Below are positions 1 through 7,535 of a stretch of 12,340 nt of DNA, in pieces. The first letter of the stretch is position 1. The number at the start of each line of letters is the position of its first letter. The notes under the pieces are model-generated. The model saw nothing but the letters and a program-made list of their open reading frames with translations. It was not told the origin of the DNA and made no database searches. The translations under genes and the position numbers were made by a program. Source of the stretch: Rikenellaceae bacterium (lineage in GTDB: Bacteria > Bacteroidota > Bacteroidia > Bacteroidales > UBA932); the NCBI GenBank assembly GCA_900771335.1, contig CAAGNP010000014.1, forward strand, positions 1 to 12,340, given 5' to 3'.

Positions 1-4
1 TAGA

Positions 5-1018
5 TTACTTATTAAGCGCAGTAGCAACGTCAACCGCACAAGCAACAGTACAACCTACCATAGGGTTGTTACCGATTCCGAGGAATCCCATCATCTCAAC
101 GTGTGCTGGAACTGATGAAGAACCTGCGAACTGTGCGTCTGAGTGCATACGACCCATAGTGTCGGTCATACCGTATGATGCAGGACCTGCAGCCATGTTG
201 TCTGGGTGAAGGGTACGGCCTGTACCACCACCAGAAGCTACTGAGAAGTATTTTTTACCTAGCTCATTGCACTCTTTCTTGTAAGTGCCGGCTACTGGGT
301 GTTGGAAACGGGTAGGGTTGGTAGAGTTACCTGTGATAGATACGTCTACACCCTCTTTATGCATGATAGCTACACCTTCGCGTACGTCGTTAGCACCATA
401 GCATTTAACTTTTGCACGAGGACCATCTGAATAAGGGATCTCGCGAACCACTTTAAGCTCAGAAGTGAAGTAGTCATACTCAGTTTGAACGTATGTGAAG
501 CCGTTGATACGAGAGATGATCATAGCTGCGTCTTTACCAAGACCGTTAAGGATACAGCGTAGAGGCTCTTTACGTACTTTGTCGGCTTTAGCAGCGATTT
601 TGATAGCACCCTCAGCTGCAGCGAATGATTCGTGACCTGCTAGGAAAGCGAAACATTTGGTCTCCTCTCTAAGAAGACGAGCTGCAAGGTTACCGTGGCC
701 AAGACCAACTTTGCGGTCATCAGCTACTGAACCAGGGATACAGAATGCTTGAAGACCAAGGCCGATAGCCTCAGCAGCGTCAGCAGCATTTGTGCAGTTT
801 TTCTTGATTGCGATAGCAGCACCCACTACGTATGCCCATTTTGCATTCTCAAAGCAGATAGGCTGAGTCTCTTCGCAAGTTTTGTATGGATCTACACCGT
901 GAGCTTCGCAAATCTCGTTTGCCTCTTCGATGCTTTTGATACCCACTTCATTCAAGGCAGCAAGAATTTGCTTGATTCTGCGGTCTTGACTCTCAAATTT
1001 TACGTCTCTAATTGCCAT
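5..1018 (-). CDS. GGGtGRT family protein (function unknown)
   Basis: This 337-residue cytosolic protein carries the signature SGGGTGRT at residues 262-269, which gives the GGGtGRT family its name. It also has Gly/Ala-rich stretches and scattered cysteines (48, 55, 75, 93, 122, 155, 206, 250, 323, 327). No signal peptide or membrane segment is visible. The start ATG at 1016-1018 is well supported: an AAGGAGG Shine-Dalgarno lies 8 nt upstream and overlaps the stop codon of the preceding NifU-like gene, so the two are translationally coupled with a 12-bp gap. I know of no established biochemical role for the family. Its pairing with an iron-sulfur scaffold homologue suggests a job in metal or Fe-S metabolism, which is inference. 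Codon use looks more biased (GGT, GCA/GCT, CGT) than in the genes to the right, hinting at high expression. The family call is firm; the function is unknown. Confidence 0.88.
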   Translation of the reverse strand: MAIRDVKFESQDRRIKQILAALNEVGIKSIEEANEICEAHGVDPYKTCEETQPICFENAKWAYVVGAAIAIKKNCTNAADAAEAIGLGLQAFCIPGSVADDRKVGLGHGNLAARLLREETKCFAFLAGHESFAAAEGAIKIAAKADKVRKEPLRCILNGLGKDAAMIISRINGFTYVQTEYDYFTSELKVVREIPYSDGPRAKVKCYGANDVREGVAIMHKEGVDVSITGNSTNPTRFQHPVAGTYKKECNELGKKYFSVASGGGTGRTLHPDNMAAGPASYGMTDTMGRMHSDAQFAGSSSVPAHVEMMGFLGIGNNPMVGCTVACAVDVATALNK

Positions 1019-1025
1019 AATAATT

Positions 1026-1032
1026 CCTCCTT
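1026..1032 (-). promoter_or_regulatory. Strong Shine-Dalgarno overlapping upstream stop codon
   Basis: On the minus strand AAGGAGG shares its first bases with the TAA stop (1031-1033) of the NifU-like gene and sits about 7 nt before the ATG of the GGGtGRT gene. It is the best SD in the window, where most starts have weak ones. It fixes the start codon and indicates translational coupling. Confidence 0.8.
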
Positions 1033-1732
1033 ATTCGTTACGTGGGTCAATATATTTAACAGCGCCTTGCTCCTCAGTGAAGCGACCGTAAGTACCGGTA
1101 ACTTTCTTAAGAGCTTCGTTAGCGTCTGTACCTTTCTTAATCTCTTCCATGAATTTGCCAAGGTGAACGAACTCGTAGCCGATAATTTCGTTGTTCTTGT
1201 CAAGAGCGATGCGTGAGCAGTAACCCTCAGCCATCTCAAGATAACGAGGACCTTTAGCTACAGTACCGAACATAGTACCTACCTGGCTTCTTAGACCTTT
1301 ACCAAGGTCCTCAAGACCAGCACCTACAGGAAGACCACCCTCTGAGAAAGCAGATTGTGTACGACCGTAAACGATTTGTAGGAATAGTTCGCGCATTGCT
1401 GTATTGATAGCGTCACAAACAAGGTCAGTGTTAAGAGCCTCAAGGATAGTTTTGCCAGGAAGGATTTCAGATGCCATAGCAGCTGAGTGGGTCATACCTG
1501 AGCAACCGATAGTCTCGATAAGAGCCTCTTGGATAACACCATCTTTAACGTTAAGTGAAAGTTTGCAAGCACCTTGTTGAGGAGCACACCAACCGATACC
1601 ATGTGTGAAACCAGAGATATCTTTAATCTCTTTGCTCTTCACCCATTGACCCTCTTGAGGGATGGGAGCTGGGCCGTGTTTGGCACCTTGAGCTACGCAG
1701 CACATATGCTGCACTTCGTGTGAATAAATCAT
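1031..1732 (-). CDS. NifU N-terminal-like Fe-S cluster assembly scaffold protein
   Basis: This 233-residue soluble protein resembles the IscU/NifU N-terminal scaffold fold, in which conserved cysteines hold a nascent Fe-S cluster for transfer to apo-proteins. Visible support is the segment around residues 48-91: WCAP with C49, then C56, then IGCSGMTHSAAMASE with C77, like the GC-x-AxASSS region of the scaffolds. Further cysteines are at 11, 12, 106 and 172. It is longer than a bare IscU (about 130 residues), with an extra C-terminal region of about 100 residues that I do not recognise. It is the first gene of a two-gene operon with the GGGtGRT gene. The start at 1730-1732 lacks a strong Shine-Dalgarno but lies about 43 nt downstream of a predicted transcription start. 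A cluster-binding role is inferred from homology only; the true partner may be the GGGtGRT protein. Confidence 0.8.
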   Translation of the reverse strand: MIYSHEVQHMCCVAQGAKHGPAPIPQEGQWVKSKEIKDISGFTHGIGWCAPQQGACKLSLNVKDGVIQEALIETIGCSGMTHSAAMASEILPGKTILEALNTDLVCDAINTAMRELFLQIVYGRTQSAFSEGGLPVGAGLEDLGKGLRSQVGTMFGTVAKGPRYLEMAEGYCSRIALDKNNEIIGYEFVHLGKFMEEIKKGTDANEALKKVTGTYGRFTEEQGAVKYIDPRNE

Positions 1733-1781
1733 AATTTTATCTAGATATAAATTGTTGTTCTTTTATTATCTTTCCAACCGA

Positions 1782-1789
1782 CAAAGATA
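1782..1789 (-). promoter_or_regulatory. Bacteroidota -7 box for the NifU-like operon
   Basis: The minus strand reads TATCTTTG, a full match to the TAnnTTTG -7 consensus. It is about 50 bp upstream of the NifU-like start codon. The -33 element is poor: only T-rich sequence lies at the expected distance. Transcription would start near 1775. Confidence 0.6.
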
Positions 1790-1798
1790 ATGCCGATT

Positions 1799-1828
1799 TT
1801 TGAAAAATCATAAATTACACTACCTTTG
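1799..1828 (+). promoter_or_regulatory. Bacteroidota promoter for the DPP IV-like gene
   Basis: TTTG at 1799-1802 is followed after 18 bp by TACCTTTG at 1821-1828, close to the TTTG-N19-21-TAnnTTTG pattern. Transcription would begin near 1835, giving a 5' leader of about 15 nt before the ATG at 1850. The -33 region interleaves with that of the divergent minus-strand promoter. Confidence 0.65.
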
Positions 1829-1849
1829 GGTAAAATTGATATAAGAAGT

Positions 1850-4060
1850 ATGAGAATAGTATCGTTATTTCTGTCATTTCTCCTCATTTTGTCGAGTTCA
1901 ATGACCATTTCTGCCCAGGAATTGACCCTTGAAGATATTTATAAGACACGCAAATATGGCCAGAGGGGTGTTGCCTCAATGCGCTGGATGAAGGACAATA
2001 TATCCTATTCCACACTCGAGCCCAATAGGGAGGTGGGTGGCAGAGATATCGTCCGCTACGATGTGAAAAGTGGCCAGAGGAGCGTGGTAGTCCCTGCGTC
2101 GCTGCTTATGCACGAGGGTAAGGCTGTGCAAATTCATGACTATATCTGGTCTGATGACAATACCAGGATGTTGGTTTACACCAATTCTCGCCGCGTATGG
2201 CGTGACAATACCCGTGGAGACTACTGGGTGTTGGACCTAAATACCAAAGAGTTCCGCCAATTGGGCGAAGGACTCGACCCTTCGAGGATGATGTTTGCCA
2301 AATTCTCACCCGCTGCAGACAAGGTGGCATATGTTTATTACAACAATATCTATGTCGAAGATCTTGCCTCAGGGGAGAGGACCCAGCTTACATTTGACGG
2401 AAGCGACGAGATAATCAACGGCAATTTTGACTGGGTATACGAGGAGGAGCTCGGCATCCAGGACGGTTTCCGCTGGAGCCCGGACGGCAAGACCATTGCC
2501 TATTGGCACTCCGATACAAAAGGGACAGGGGTCTTCTATATGATCAACAATGTGGATTCCATCTACTCATCAGTCATCCCGTTCCCATATCCAAAGGCCG
2601 GGACCCAGAACTCAGCAGTGAAGGTGGGTGTAGTGGATGTGGCTACTGCGCAGAGCCGATGGTTTGATGTTCCGGGCGATCCCCGCAATCACTATCTGGC
2701 CCGTATGGATTTCATCCCCAATTCCAATGAGGTGATGATCCAGCAGTTGAACCGTCTGCAGAATACAAACAAGGTATTTGTAGGTGATGTCGCCACTATG
2801 GAGCTACGCAATATCTATACCGATACAGACGAGGCATTCCTTAATGTCCACGACAATATCGTTTGGCTTGAGAACGGGAAGTATTTCACCTGGACCAGTG
2901 AGAAAGATGGCTGGAGACACCTTTACAAGGTATCTCGTGACGGTAAGAGCGAGAGTCTTATCACCAAGGGGGACTTCGATGTGATGAGCATTTCGTGCAT
3001 CGATCCTAAAGGTGGCTATGTCTACTACCTGGCATCACCTCATAGTGCTATCGACAGATATCTTTACAGGAGCCGCCTCGATGGCAAGGGTGTAGCGGAA
3101 AGGGTGACACCTGAAGGTGAGGCCGGCTATCATGGATACAATATTTCAGGCAATGCACAATATGCACTCCATACATTCCAGAACTCCACCACACCTGCTA
3201 TATACGAGATGATTTCACTCAAAAAGCATCAGACCATCAAGGTAATGCAGGACAATAAGGCACTCAAGGAGCGTTACGACTCTTTGGGCTTGACCCCTAA
3301 GGAGTTCTTCCGCGTGGATATCGGAGAGGCTGTTCTGGACGGGTGGATGATCAAACCAAAGAACTTCGACCCTTCGCAGAAATACCCTGTGATTTTCCAT
3401 ATCTACGGAGAGCCTGCATCTTCTACTGTGCTCAATACATGGTCAAGCAATGATCTGTGGCACCAGTTCCTCGCGCAGCAGGGGTATATCATTATGAGCA
3501 TTGACCCTCGCGGTACAAATATGCCCAAAGGGCGCGAGTGGCGCAAATCTATTTATGGAAAAGTGGGAACTGTCGGTCCTCAGGACCATGCCGAGGCGGT
3601 GCAGATCGTGCTGGCGCAATATCCCTTCCTCGACCCTTCGAGGGTAGGAATCTGGGGATGGAGCGGTGGCGGTTCTTCGACCCAGCACGCCCTTTTCAAA
3701 TATCCGCACATCTACAAGACCGGTATTGCGGTAGCGGGCGTCTCGATGCAGCACCTCTATGATACCATCTATCAGGAGAGATATATGGGACTTCCACAGA
3801 CTAACCCAGAGGGCTTCTACAACGGTTCGCCCCTCAATTTTGCGAAAAATCTCCAGGGAAATCTCTTCCTTATCCACGGCACAGGTGACGATAATGTCCA
3901 CTACCAGTGCCACGAGATGCTTGTTAATGAGCTCATCAGACACAACAAGATGTTCTCTATGATGTCATACCCTATGAGAGCCCACGGCATCTATGAGGGG
4001 GAGAATACCACATACCACCTTTATCAGACAATGCTCAACTACTGGCTGGAAAATCTTTAA
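1850..4060 (+). CDS. Dipeptidyl-peptidase IV-like serine protease (family S9B)
   Basis: This secreted prolyl-specific exopeptidase would remove X-Pro or X-Ala dipeptides from peptide N-termini in the periplasm. I chose the ATG at 1850 (736 residues). The reading frame extends to a TTG at 1826, but that codon lies inside the promoter -7 box. From the ATG, residues 1-22 form a signal peptide ending near SAQ. A beta-propeller follows with DWVYEEE at 194-200; its last two Glu match the substrate N-terminus-binding pair of human DPP4. The C-terminal alpha/beta-hydrolase holds the triad: Ser605 in GWSGGG, Asp680 in GTGDDNV and His712 in RAHGIYEG. The nucleophile elbow has Gly where mammalian DPP4 has Tyr (GWSYGG), a variant I associate with a bacterial subgroup. 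Length is normal for S9B. It is monocistronic or weakly linked to the next gene, which has its own putative promoter. Exact substrate preference cannot be read from sequence. Confidence 0.92.
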   Translation: MRIVSLFLSFLLILSSSMTISAQELTLEDIYKTRKYGQRGVASMRWMKDNISYSTLEPNREVGGRDIVRYDVKSGQRSVVVPASLLMHEGKAVQIHDYIWSDDNTRMLVYTNSRRVWRDNTRGDYWVLDLNTKEFRQLGEGLDPSRMMFAKFSPAADKVAYVYYNNIYVEDLASGERTQLTFDGSDEIINGNFDWVYEEELGIQDGFRWSPDGKTIAYWHSDTKGTGVFYMINNVDSIYSSVIPFPYPKAGTQNSAVKVGVVDVATAQSRWFDVPGDPRNHYLARMDFIPNSNEVMIQQLNRLQNTNKVFVGDVATMELRNIYTDTDEAFLNVHDNIVWLENGKYFTWTSEKDGWRHLYKVSRDGKSESLITKGDFDVMSISCIDPKGGYVYYLASPHSAIDRYLYRSRLDGKGVAERVTPEGEAGYHGYNISGNAQYALHTFQNSTTPAIYEMISLKKHQTIKVMQDNKALKERYDSLGLTPKEFFRVDIGEAVLDGWMIKPKNFDPSQKYPVIFHIYGEPASSTVLNTWSSNDLWHQFLAQQGYIIMSIDPRGTNMPKGREWRKSIYGKVGTVGPQDHAEAVQIVLAQYPFLDPSRVGIWGWSGGGSSTQHALFKYPHIYKTGIAVAGVSMQHLYDTIYQERYMGLPQTNPEGFYNGSPLNFAKNLQGNLFLIHGTGDDNVHYQCHEMLVNELIRHNKMFSMMSYPMRAHGIYEGENTTYHLYQTMLNYWLENL

Positions 4061-4092
4061 TTTGCAAGACTCACAATTAGTGGCTTACTTTG
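4061..4092 (+). promoter_or_regulatory. Probable promoter for the CNNM/CorC-like operon
   Basis: TTTG at 4061-4064 and TTACTTTG at 4085-4092 are separated by 20 bp. The -7 box differs from TAnnTTTG at one position. A start near 4099 leaves a short leader before the ATG at 4116. Confidence 0.45.
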
Positions 4093-4115
4093 CACTTTAT
4101 ATTGATTGAAAGATA

Positions 4116-5435
4116 ATGGAGATATTTATAATACTGTTGCTGATACTGCTTAATGGCCTTTTCTCGATGAGCGAGGTCTCTCTGATCAACTCCCGCAAGT
4201 CAAGCTTGCAGGTGGAGGCCAAGAAGGGGAGCAAGACAGCCCGGACAGTACTTGATCTTATTGAAAATCCTACCAATTTTCTATCGACAGTGCAGATAGG
4301 GATCACTTTGATAGGTATCCTTACCGGTATGTTCTCAGGGGCATCGATTGCGGTGGACCTCTCTGAGATTTTTCAGAAATGGGGGATGAAAGCCTCTGTA
4401 GCCTCACCATTGGCGCAGACACTAATCGTGGTACTGGTGACACTTCTGACTATCATTCTAGGTGAGCTGGTCCCTAAAAAGATAGGTATGAGCTCGTCTG
4501 AAAAGATAGCCCGTATCATATCGGGTCCTATGGTGTTCCTCTCTTGGTTGACCAAGCCATTTGTATGGATCCTTTCCAAGTCTACCGACGGCATTGTGAA
4601 GCTCCTTGGCATTAAGGAGCAGGAGCCGAATGTTACTGAGGAGGAGATCAAGTCGATGATAGCCGAAGGTGCTGAGGATGGAGAGGTGCAGGAGGTGGAA
4701 CAGGATATCGTGGAGAGGGTTTTCTCCCTTGGAGACAGGACCATCGACTCCATTATGACCAATAGAAGCGATATAGTGTGGATCGACAGCGAGATGTCCA
4801 ATGAGGAGATAAACAGCACTGTAAAGGAGAACCTTTTTCAGGTGTATCCGGTGGGAGAGGGGAGTCTGGATGAGATAGTGGGTGTTGTCTTTCTGAAGGA
4901 CCTTTTCGGCAAACTCGATGATAAGGATTTCAATATTTCACAGATACTCAAGCCTGCCCAGTATTTCTATGAGAACATGGAGGTGTTCAAAGTGCTGGAG
5001 GACATGAAGGAGAAGCACATAGGGTATGGTCTGATCTGTGACGAATTCGGTATATGTCAAGGTATCGTTACCCATAAGGATATCCTGGAGGGTCTTGTAG
5101 GGGCTATCAACAACCCAGAAGAGGAGCCATTTATTATAGAACGCAAATCCGAAGAGGGAGGTTGGCTTGTAGATGGCCAGTGCCCATTTTATGACTTTTT
5201 GGCCCACTTTGAGAAAGAGGAACACGAAAACTCAGAAGAGGAGTTTGACTTCAATACTATCGGTGGCCTGATTCTTGAATTGCTGGAACATATACCCCAG
5301 TCCGGAGAGAGGGTCTCTTGGAAAGAGTTCGATTTTGAGGTGCTCGATATGGACGGGGCACGTATAGACAAGATTCTGGTAAAACTCAGGGATGAGGAGG
5401 CAGATCAGGATACAAAATATAGCGAAGAGGAGTAA
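4116..5435 (+). CDS. CNNM/CorC (HlyC) family membrane protein with CBS domains
   Basis: This 439-residue inner-membrane protein belongs to the family often labelled 'hemolysin' but linked to Mg2+/Co2+ export. The order is a CNNM (DUF21) transmembrane domain at about residues 1-165 with hydrophobic helices near 2-15, 58-80, 97-117 and 133-155. It includes the conserved NGLFSMSEVSL (13-23) and GELVPKK (116-122) motifs. A cytosolic CBS pair follows at about 205-330, containing MTNRSDI, VVFLKDL and THKDILEGLVG. A CorC_HlyC domain at about 340-425 includes VDGQCP, GGLILELL and FEVLDMDGARIDKI. The C-terminus is acidic. Length and order are normal for the family. The gene downstream starts after 6 bp, so the two form an operon. 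The Shine-Dalgarno is weak. The transported ion is not established for this protein; 'hemolysin' is a historical name. Confidence 0.9.
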   Translation: MEIFIILLLILLNGLFSMSEVSLINSRKSSLQVEAKKGSKTARTVLDLIENPTNFLSTVQIGITLIGILTGMFSGASIAVDLSEIFQKWGMKASVASPLAQTLIVVLVTLLTIILGELVPKKIGMSSSEKIARIISGPMVFLSWLTKPFVWILSKSTDGIVKLLGIKEQEPNVTEEEIKSMIAEGAEDGEVQEVEQDIVERVFSLGDRTIDSIMTNRSDIVWIDSEMSNEEINSTVKENLFQVYPVGEGSLDEIVGVVFLKDLFGKLDDKDFNISQILKPAQYFYENMEVFKVLEDMKEKHIGYGLICDEFGICQGIVTHKDILEGLVGAINNPEEEPFIIERKSEEGGWLVDGQCPFYDFLAHFEKEEHENSEEEFDFNTIGGLILELLEHIPQSGERVSWKEFDFEVLDMDGARIDKILVKLRDEEADQDTKYSEEE

Positions 5436-5441
5436 ATCAAT

Positions 5442-6122
5442 ATGAGAAAATTGGCAATTGCATTTATAGCTCTGGCGGCATCGGTGGTGTCGCTTTCGGG
5501 CCAGAATCTGGATTTGTTTTTCAGTGTTACCCAGGGTGACAGTTTTACATATACCGTCTACAATCCCGATGGTAAGGTAGAATATAAATATTCATGTACA
5601 AACAAGGAGGTGAATGGTGCCGACCTGAGTGATGCCTCTGTAGTGTATGAGTACCAGTTCTGGAAAGGTGACGGATCGCCCTTGTTTGATGATGAGGGGA
5701 AGATGGATATGAAAATCACCCTTAACAGCGAAGGGACCACCTCATATATGTATGATATGAAGAAGTCTATGGCCATCCAGGATGTGGTTACTATGGGGGA
5801 TATAAGTTCACTCCCTTCAAAACTGGAGGCTGGTCAGACTGTCCCTGATGGCAAGATTAATATTAAAGTGAAAAATGTGGGAGCTTCATTTCTCCTTACA
5901 AATAGAAAAGTGTTGGCACAGGAGGAGGTTACCACCCCAGCAGGTACATTCAGTACTTATAAGATGGATGAAAATCAGACAAACAAAGTGCTGATATCCA
6001 CCAAGACATTTCACATTATTACCTGGTACGCCAAAAATATCGGGTGTATAAAACAAGAAGTGTACGACAAGAAGGGTAAACTTCTCCGTACACTTGAACT
6101 TACCGAACTGGTGCAGAAGTAA
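5442..6122 (+). CDS. Secreted TapB/DUF3108-like protein
   Basis: This 226-residue protein has a signal peptide (residues 1-20, MRKL start, hydrophobic core, likely cut near SLSG/QN), so it should be periplasmic or surface-associated. The rest is beta-rich with repeated short strands. The part at about 160-222, with TTPAGTFSTYKM, WYAKNIGCIKQEVYDKKGKL and a final ELTEL, resembles the TapB/DUF3108-type fold seen in many Bacteroidota secreted proteins of unknown role. There is no lipobox and no T9SS C-terminal domain. It sits 6 bp after the CNNM-like gene, with GAGGAG (5427-5432) over that gene's end as ribosome-binding site, so they are co-transcribed. It ends 2 bp from the convergent tdk gene, leaving no room for a dedicated terminator. 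The family assignment is from memory of motif shape and is moderate. Confidence 0.7.
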   Translation: MRKLAIAFIALAASVVSLSGQNLDLFFSVTQGDSFTYTVYNPDGKVEYKYSCTNKEVNGADLSDASVVYEYQFWKGDGSPLFDDEGKMDMKITLNSEGTTSYMYDMKKSMAIQDVVTMGDISSLPSKLEAGQTVPDGKINIKVKNVGASFLLTNRKVLAQEEVTTPAGTFSTYKMDENQTNKVLISTKTFHIITWYAKNIGCIKQEVYDKKGKLLRTLELTELVQK

Positions 6123-6124
6123 TC

Positions 6125-6700
6125 CTACTCTGCCAGGTGGGGATTTGCCTTATTGAAGCAGTGTCTGCAAAGGGGCTCGTATTTGTCAGTTTCCCCTAAT
6201 TCCACAAGTTTGTCACTTTGTGAAAGTCTGTGTGAGTGCTGCGCAGGGTCGCCGCATTTTACGCAGATGGCGTGGACCTTGTCCACATGCTCTGCTATAG
6301 CCATAAGGGTAGGCATGGGTCCGAACGGCTTTCCGAGGTAGTCCATGTCGAGGCCTGCTACTATTACCCTGACACCGCTGTTTGCCAGCTTCTGGCACAC
6401 TTCCACGATGCCGTCATCAAAGAACTGTGCTTCGTCTATTCCCACTACATCCACATCATGACTTAGAAGGAGGATGCTGCTGGATGACTCCACAGGGGTA
6501 GAGAGGATGGATGTGGCATTGTGAGAAACCACCTCCTCTTCAGAGTATCTGACATCGATCATGGGCTTGAAAATTTCCACCTTCAGGTGTGCAAATTTGG
6601 CCCTACGCAGTCTTCTGATAAGCTCCTCGGTCTTTCCCGAGAACATGGAGCCGCAAATCACCTCTATGCAGCCCGATTTTTTTGCATTTTCTAAAAACAT
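6125..6700 (-). CDS. tdk: Thymidine kinase (type II)
   Basis: This cytosolic salvage enzyme phosphorylates thymidine to dTMP with ATP. The 191-residue length is typical of the tetrameric zinc-binding type II family. Visible motifs are the P-loop GSMFSGKT at 17-24, DEAQFF at 89-94 (Glu90 is the expected catalytic base), and the lasso/zinc region with CVKC at 146-149 and CRHC at 178-181, giving four cysteine ligands. The stretch YEPLCRHC is characteristic. It is transcribed alone from the minus strand, with a TAACTTTG -7 box about 34 bp upstream of the ATG at 6698-6700. No Shine-Dalgarno is obvious. Its 3' end meets the TapB-like gene tail to tail with a 2-bp gap. The identification is secure. 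Confidence 0.95.
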   Translation of the reverse strand: MFLENAKKSGCIEVICGSMFSGKTEELIRRLRRAKFAHLKVEIFKPMIDVRYSEEEVVSHNATSILSTPVESSSSILLLSHDVDVVGIDEAQFFDDGIVEVCQKLANSGVRVIVAGLDMDYLGKPFGPMPTLMAIAEHVDKVHAICVKCGDPAQHSHRLSQSDKLVELGETDKYEPLCRHCFNKANPHLAE

Positions 6701-6713
6701 TTAAGTACTTTTG
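6681..6713 (+). promoter_or_regulatory. Promoter for the coiled-coil protein/rsmI genes, over the tdk start
   Basis: TTTG at 6681-6684 and TACTTTTG at 6706-6713 are 21 bp apart and match the TTTG/TAnnTTTG pattern. The tdk start codon (6698-6700) lies between the two boxes. Transcription should start near 6720, 35 nt before the ATG at 6755. Confidence 0.6.
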
Positions 6714-6733
6714 TGGATAGACTTTACTGGTCG

Positions 6734-6741
6734 CAAAGTTA
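6734..6741 (-). promoter_or_regulatory. Bacteroidota -7 box for tdk
   Basis: The minus strand reads TAACTTTG, a full TAnnTTTG match, 34 bp upstream of the tdk ATG. No TTTG is seen at the -33 position. Its predicted start (about 6727) faces that of the plus-strand promoter (about 6720). Confidence 0.55.
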
Positions 6742-6754
6742 AAAAAATCTTACG

Positions 6755-7522
6755 ATGGCAGATAGAATTTATGAGATAAAATCTCTTTTGGAGAGAGTTT
6801 CTTCATATATGGTAGCTGAACTTGAAGCGCAAAGAGAAGAGATACAGACACTTAAGGAGAAGGTGGTTGCACTTGAAAAAATGGTGGCTCAGAAGCCCGA
6901 AGTGGTAGTGGTCCAGCACCCTGTTACCGAAGAGCCGTCGCATGCACCGGAGCCTGAAGTGACCGTCCCTGAGCCGGTCGCAGCTCCTGAAGCAGTGTTG
7001 CAGCAGGAGGATGCTCCAAGGCCACTTTCAGTGTCTGAACCTGTGGCGTCTCCAGCTCCTGTGTCTGCACCGGAGCCAATTGCAGCGCCCAGGCCGTATA
7101 CCCCTGCAGAGCCGGTGATTGTCAGCGACCCCGAGCCAGATCCGGAAGAGACATTCTTCACCGTTACCGATTTGAACGAAGTTCATGCAGCCCCTAAAAC
7201 GATGGTTGCAGACCTATTTGTAGAGCGCAATACCATTGCGGATGTGGCCCAGAGCAAAACCATCCCCTGGATGGTCGATATCCCAGGCCCGAAAGTGGAG
7301 ATGATCCAGTCGGCGCTCACCTTCAACGACAGGCTGACTTTCATCAGAGAACTCTTCGACGGAGATAGCGAGCAGTTCAATATCACACTCGACAGAATAA
7401 ATGAGACCACCACTTTTGATGAAGTGGTAAGCGATATGAGGGATGCTTACCCCGAGTGGGATGAGAGCTCGCCAATAGTATACCGCTTCTATATGGAGGT
7501 GAGGAGAAAATTCAGAAATTAA
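6755..7522 (+). CDS. Coiled-coil protein with Pro/Glu-rich linker and conserved C-terminal domain, unknown function
   Basis: I do not recognise a named family. The 255 residues fall into three parts. Residues 1-47 are a heptad-like coiled coil (IYEIKSLLERVSSYM, then Glu/Lys-rich). Residues 48-131 are a low-complexity linker rich in Pro, Glu, Ala and Val with repeated PEP and EPV units. Residues 150-255 form a folded domain with IPGPKVEMIQSALTFNDRLTFIRELFDGD, EQFNITLDRINE and a Trp/Tyr-rich end (YPEWDE, YRFYMEVRRKF). That last domain resembles one I recall in many Bacteroidota hypothetical proteins, where LNDR-FIRELF is the recurring core. No signal peptide or membrane helix is present, so it is probably cytosolic. 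It lies 13 bp before rsmI and probably shares its transcript. The gene is surely real; its role is open, perhaps scaffolding or oligomerisation. Confidence 0.8.
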   Translation: MADRIYEIKSLLERVSSYMVAELEAQREEIQTLKEKVVALEKMVAQKPEVVVVQHPVTEEPSHAPEPEVTVPEPVAAPEAVLQQEDAPRPLSVSEPVASPAPVSAPEPIAAPRPYTPAEPVIVSDPEPDPEETFFTVTDLNEVHAAPKTMVADLFVERNTIADVAQSKTIPWMVDIPGPKVEMIQSALTFNDRLTFIRELFDGDSEQFNITLDRINETTTFDEVVSDMRDAYPEWDESSPIVYRFYMEVRRKFRN

Positions 7523-7535
7523 CACCAGATTGAAT

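Noticed and set aside
749..1216. 155-residue plus-strand frame opposite the NifU-like/GGGtGRT operon
   Set aside because: It spans the junction of two well-supported minus-strand genes and has no family resemblance, so it is an antisense shadow.
1826..1849. Eight-codon N-terminal extension of the DPP IV-like protein from TTG
   Set aside because: The TTG overlaps the promoter -7 box and the extension would put charged residues before the signal peptide.
3443..3943. 166-residue minus-strand frame in the peptidase catalytic domain
   Set aside because: It is fully inside a gene with an intact catalytic triad and has no independent support.
6889..7161. Gly/Ser/Thr-rich minus-strand frame under the coiled-coil gene
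   Set aside because: Its composition is the complement of the Pro/Glu/Ala-rich linker codons; not a real gene.
7530..7535. TTG start two codons before the rsmI ATG
   Set aside because: The ATG at 7536 gives the usual short RsmI N-terminus; there is no Shine-Dalgarno favouring the TTG.
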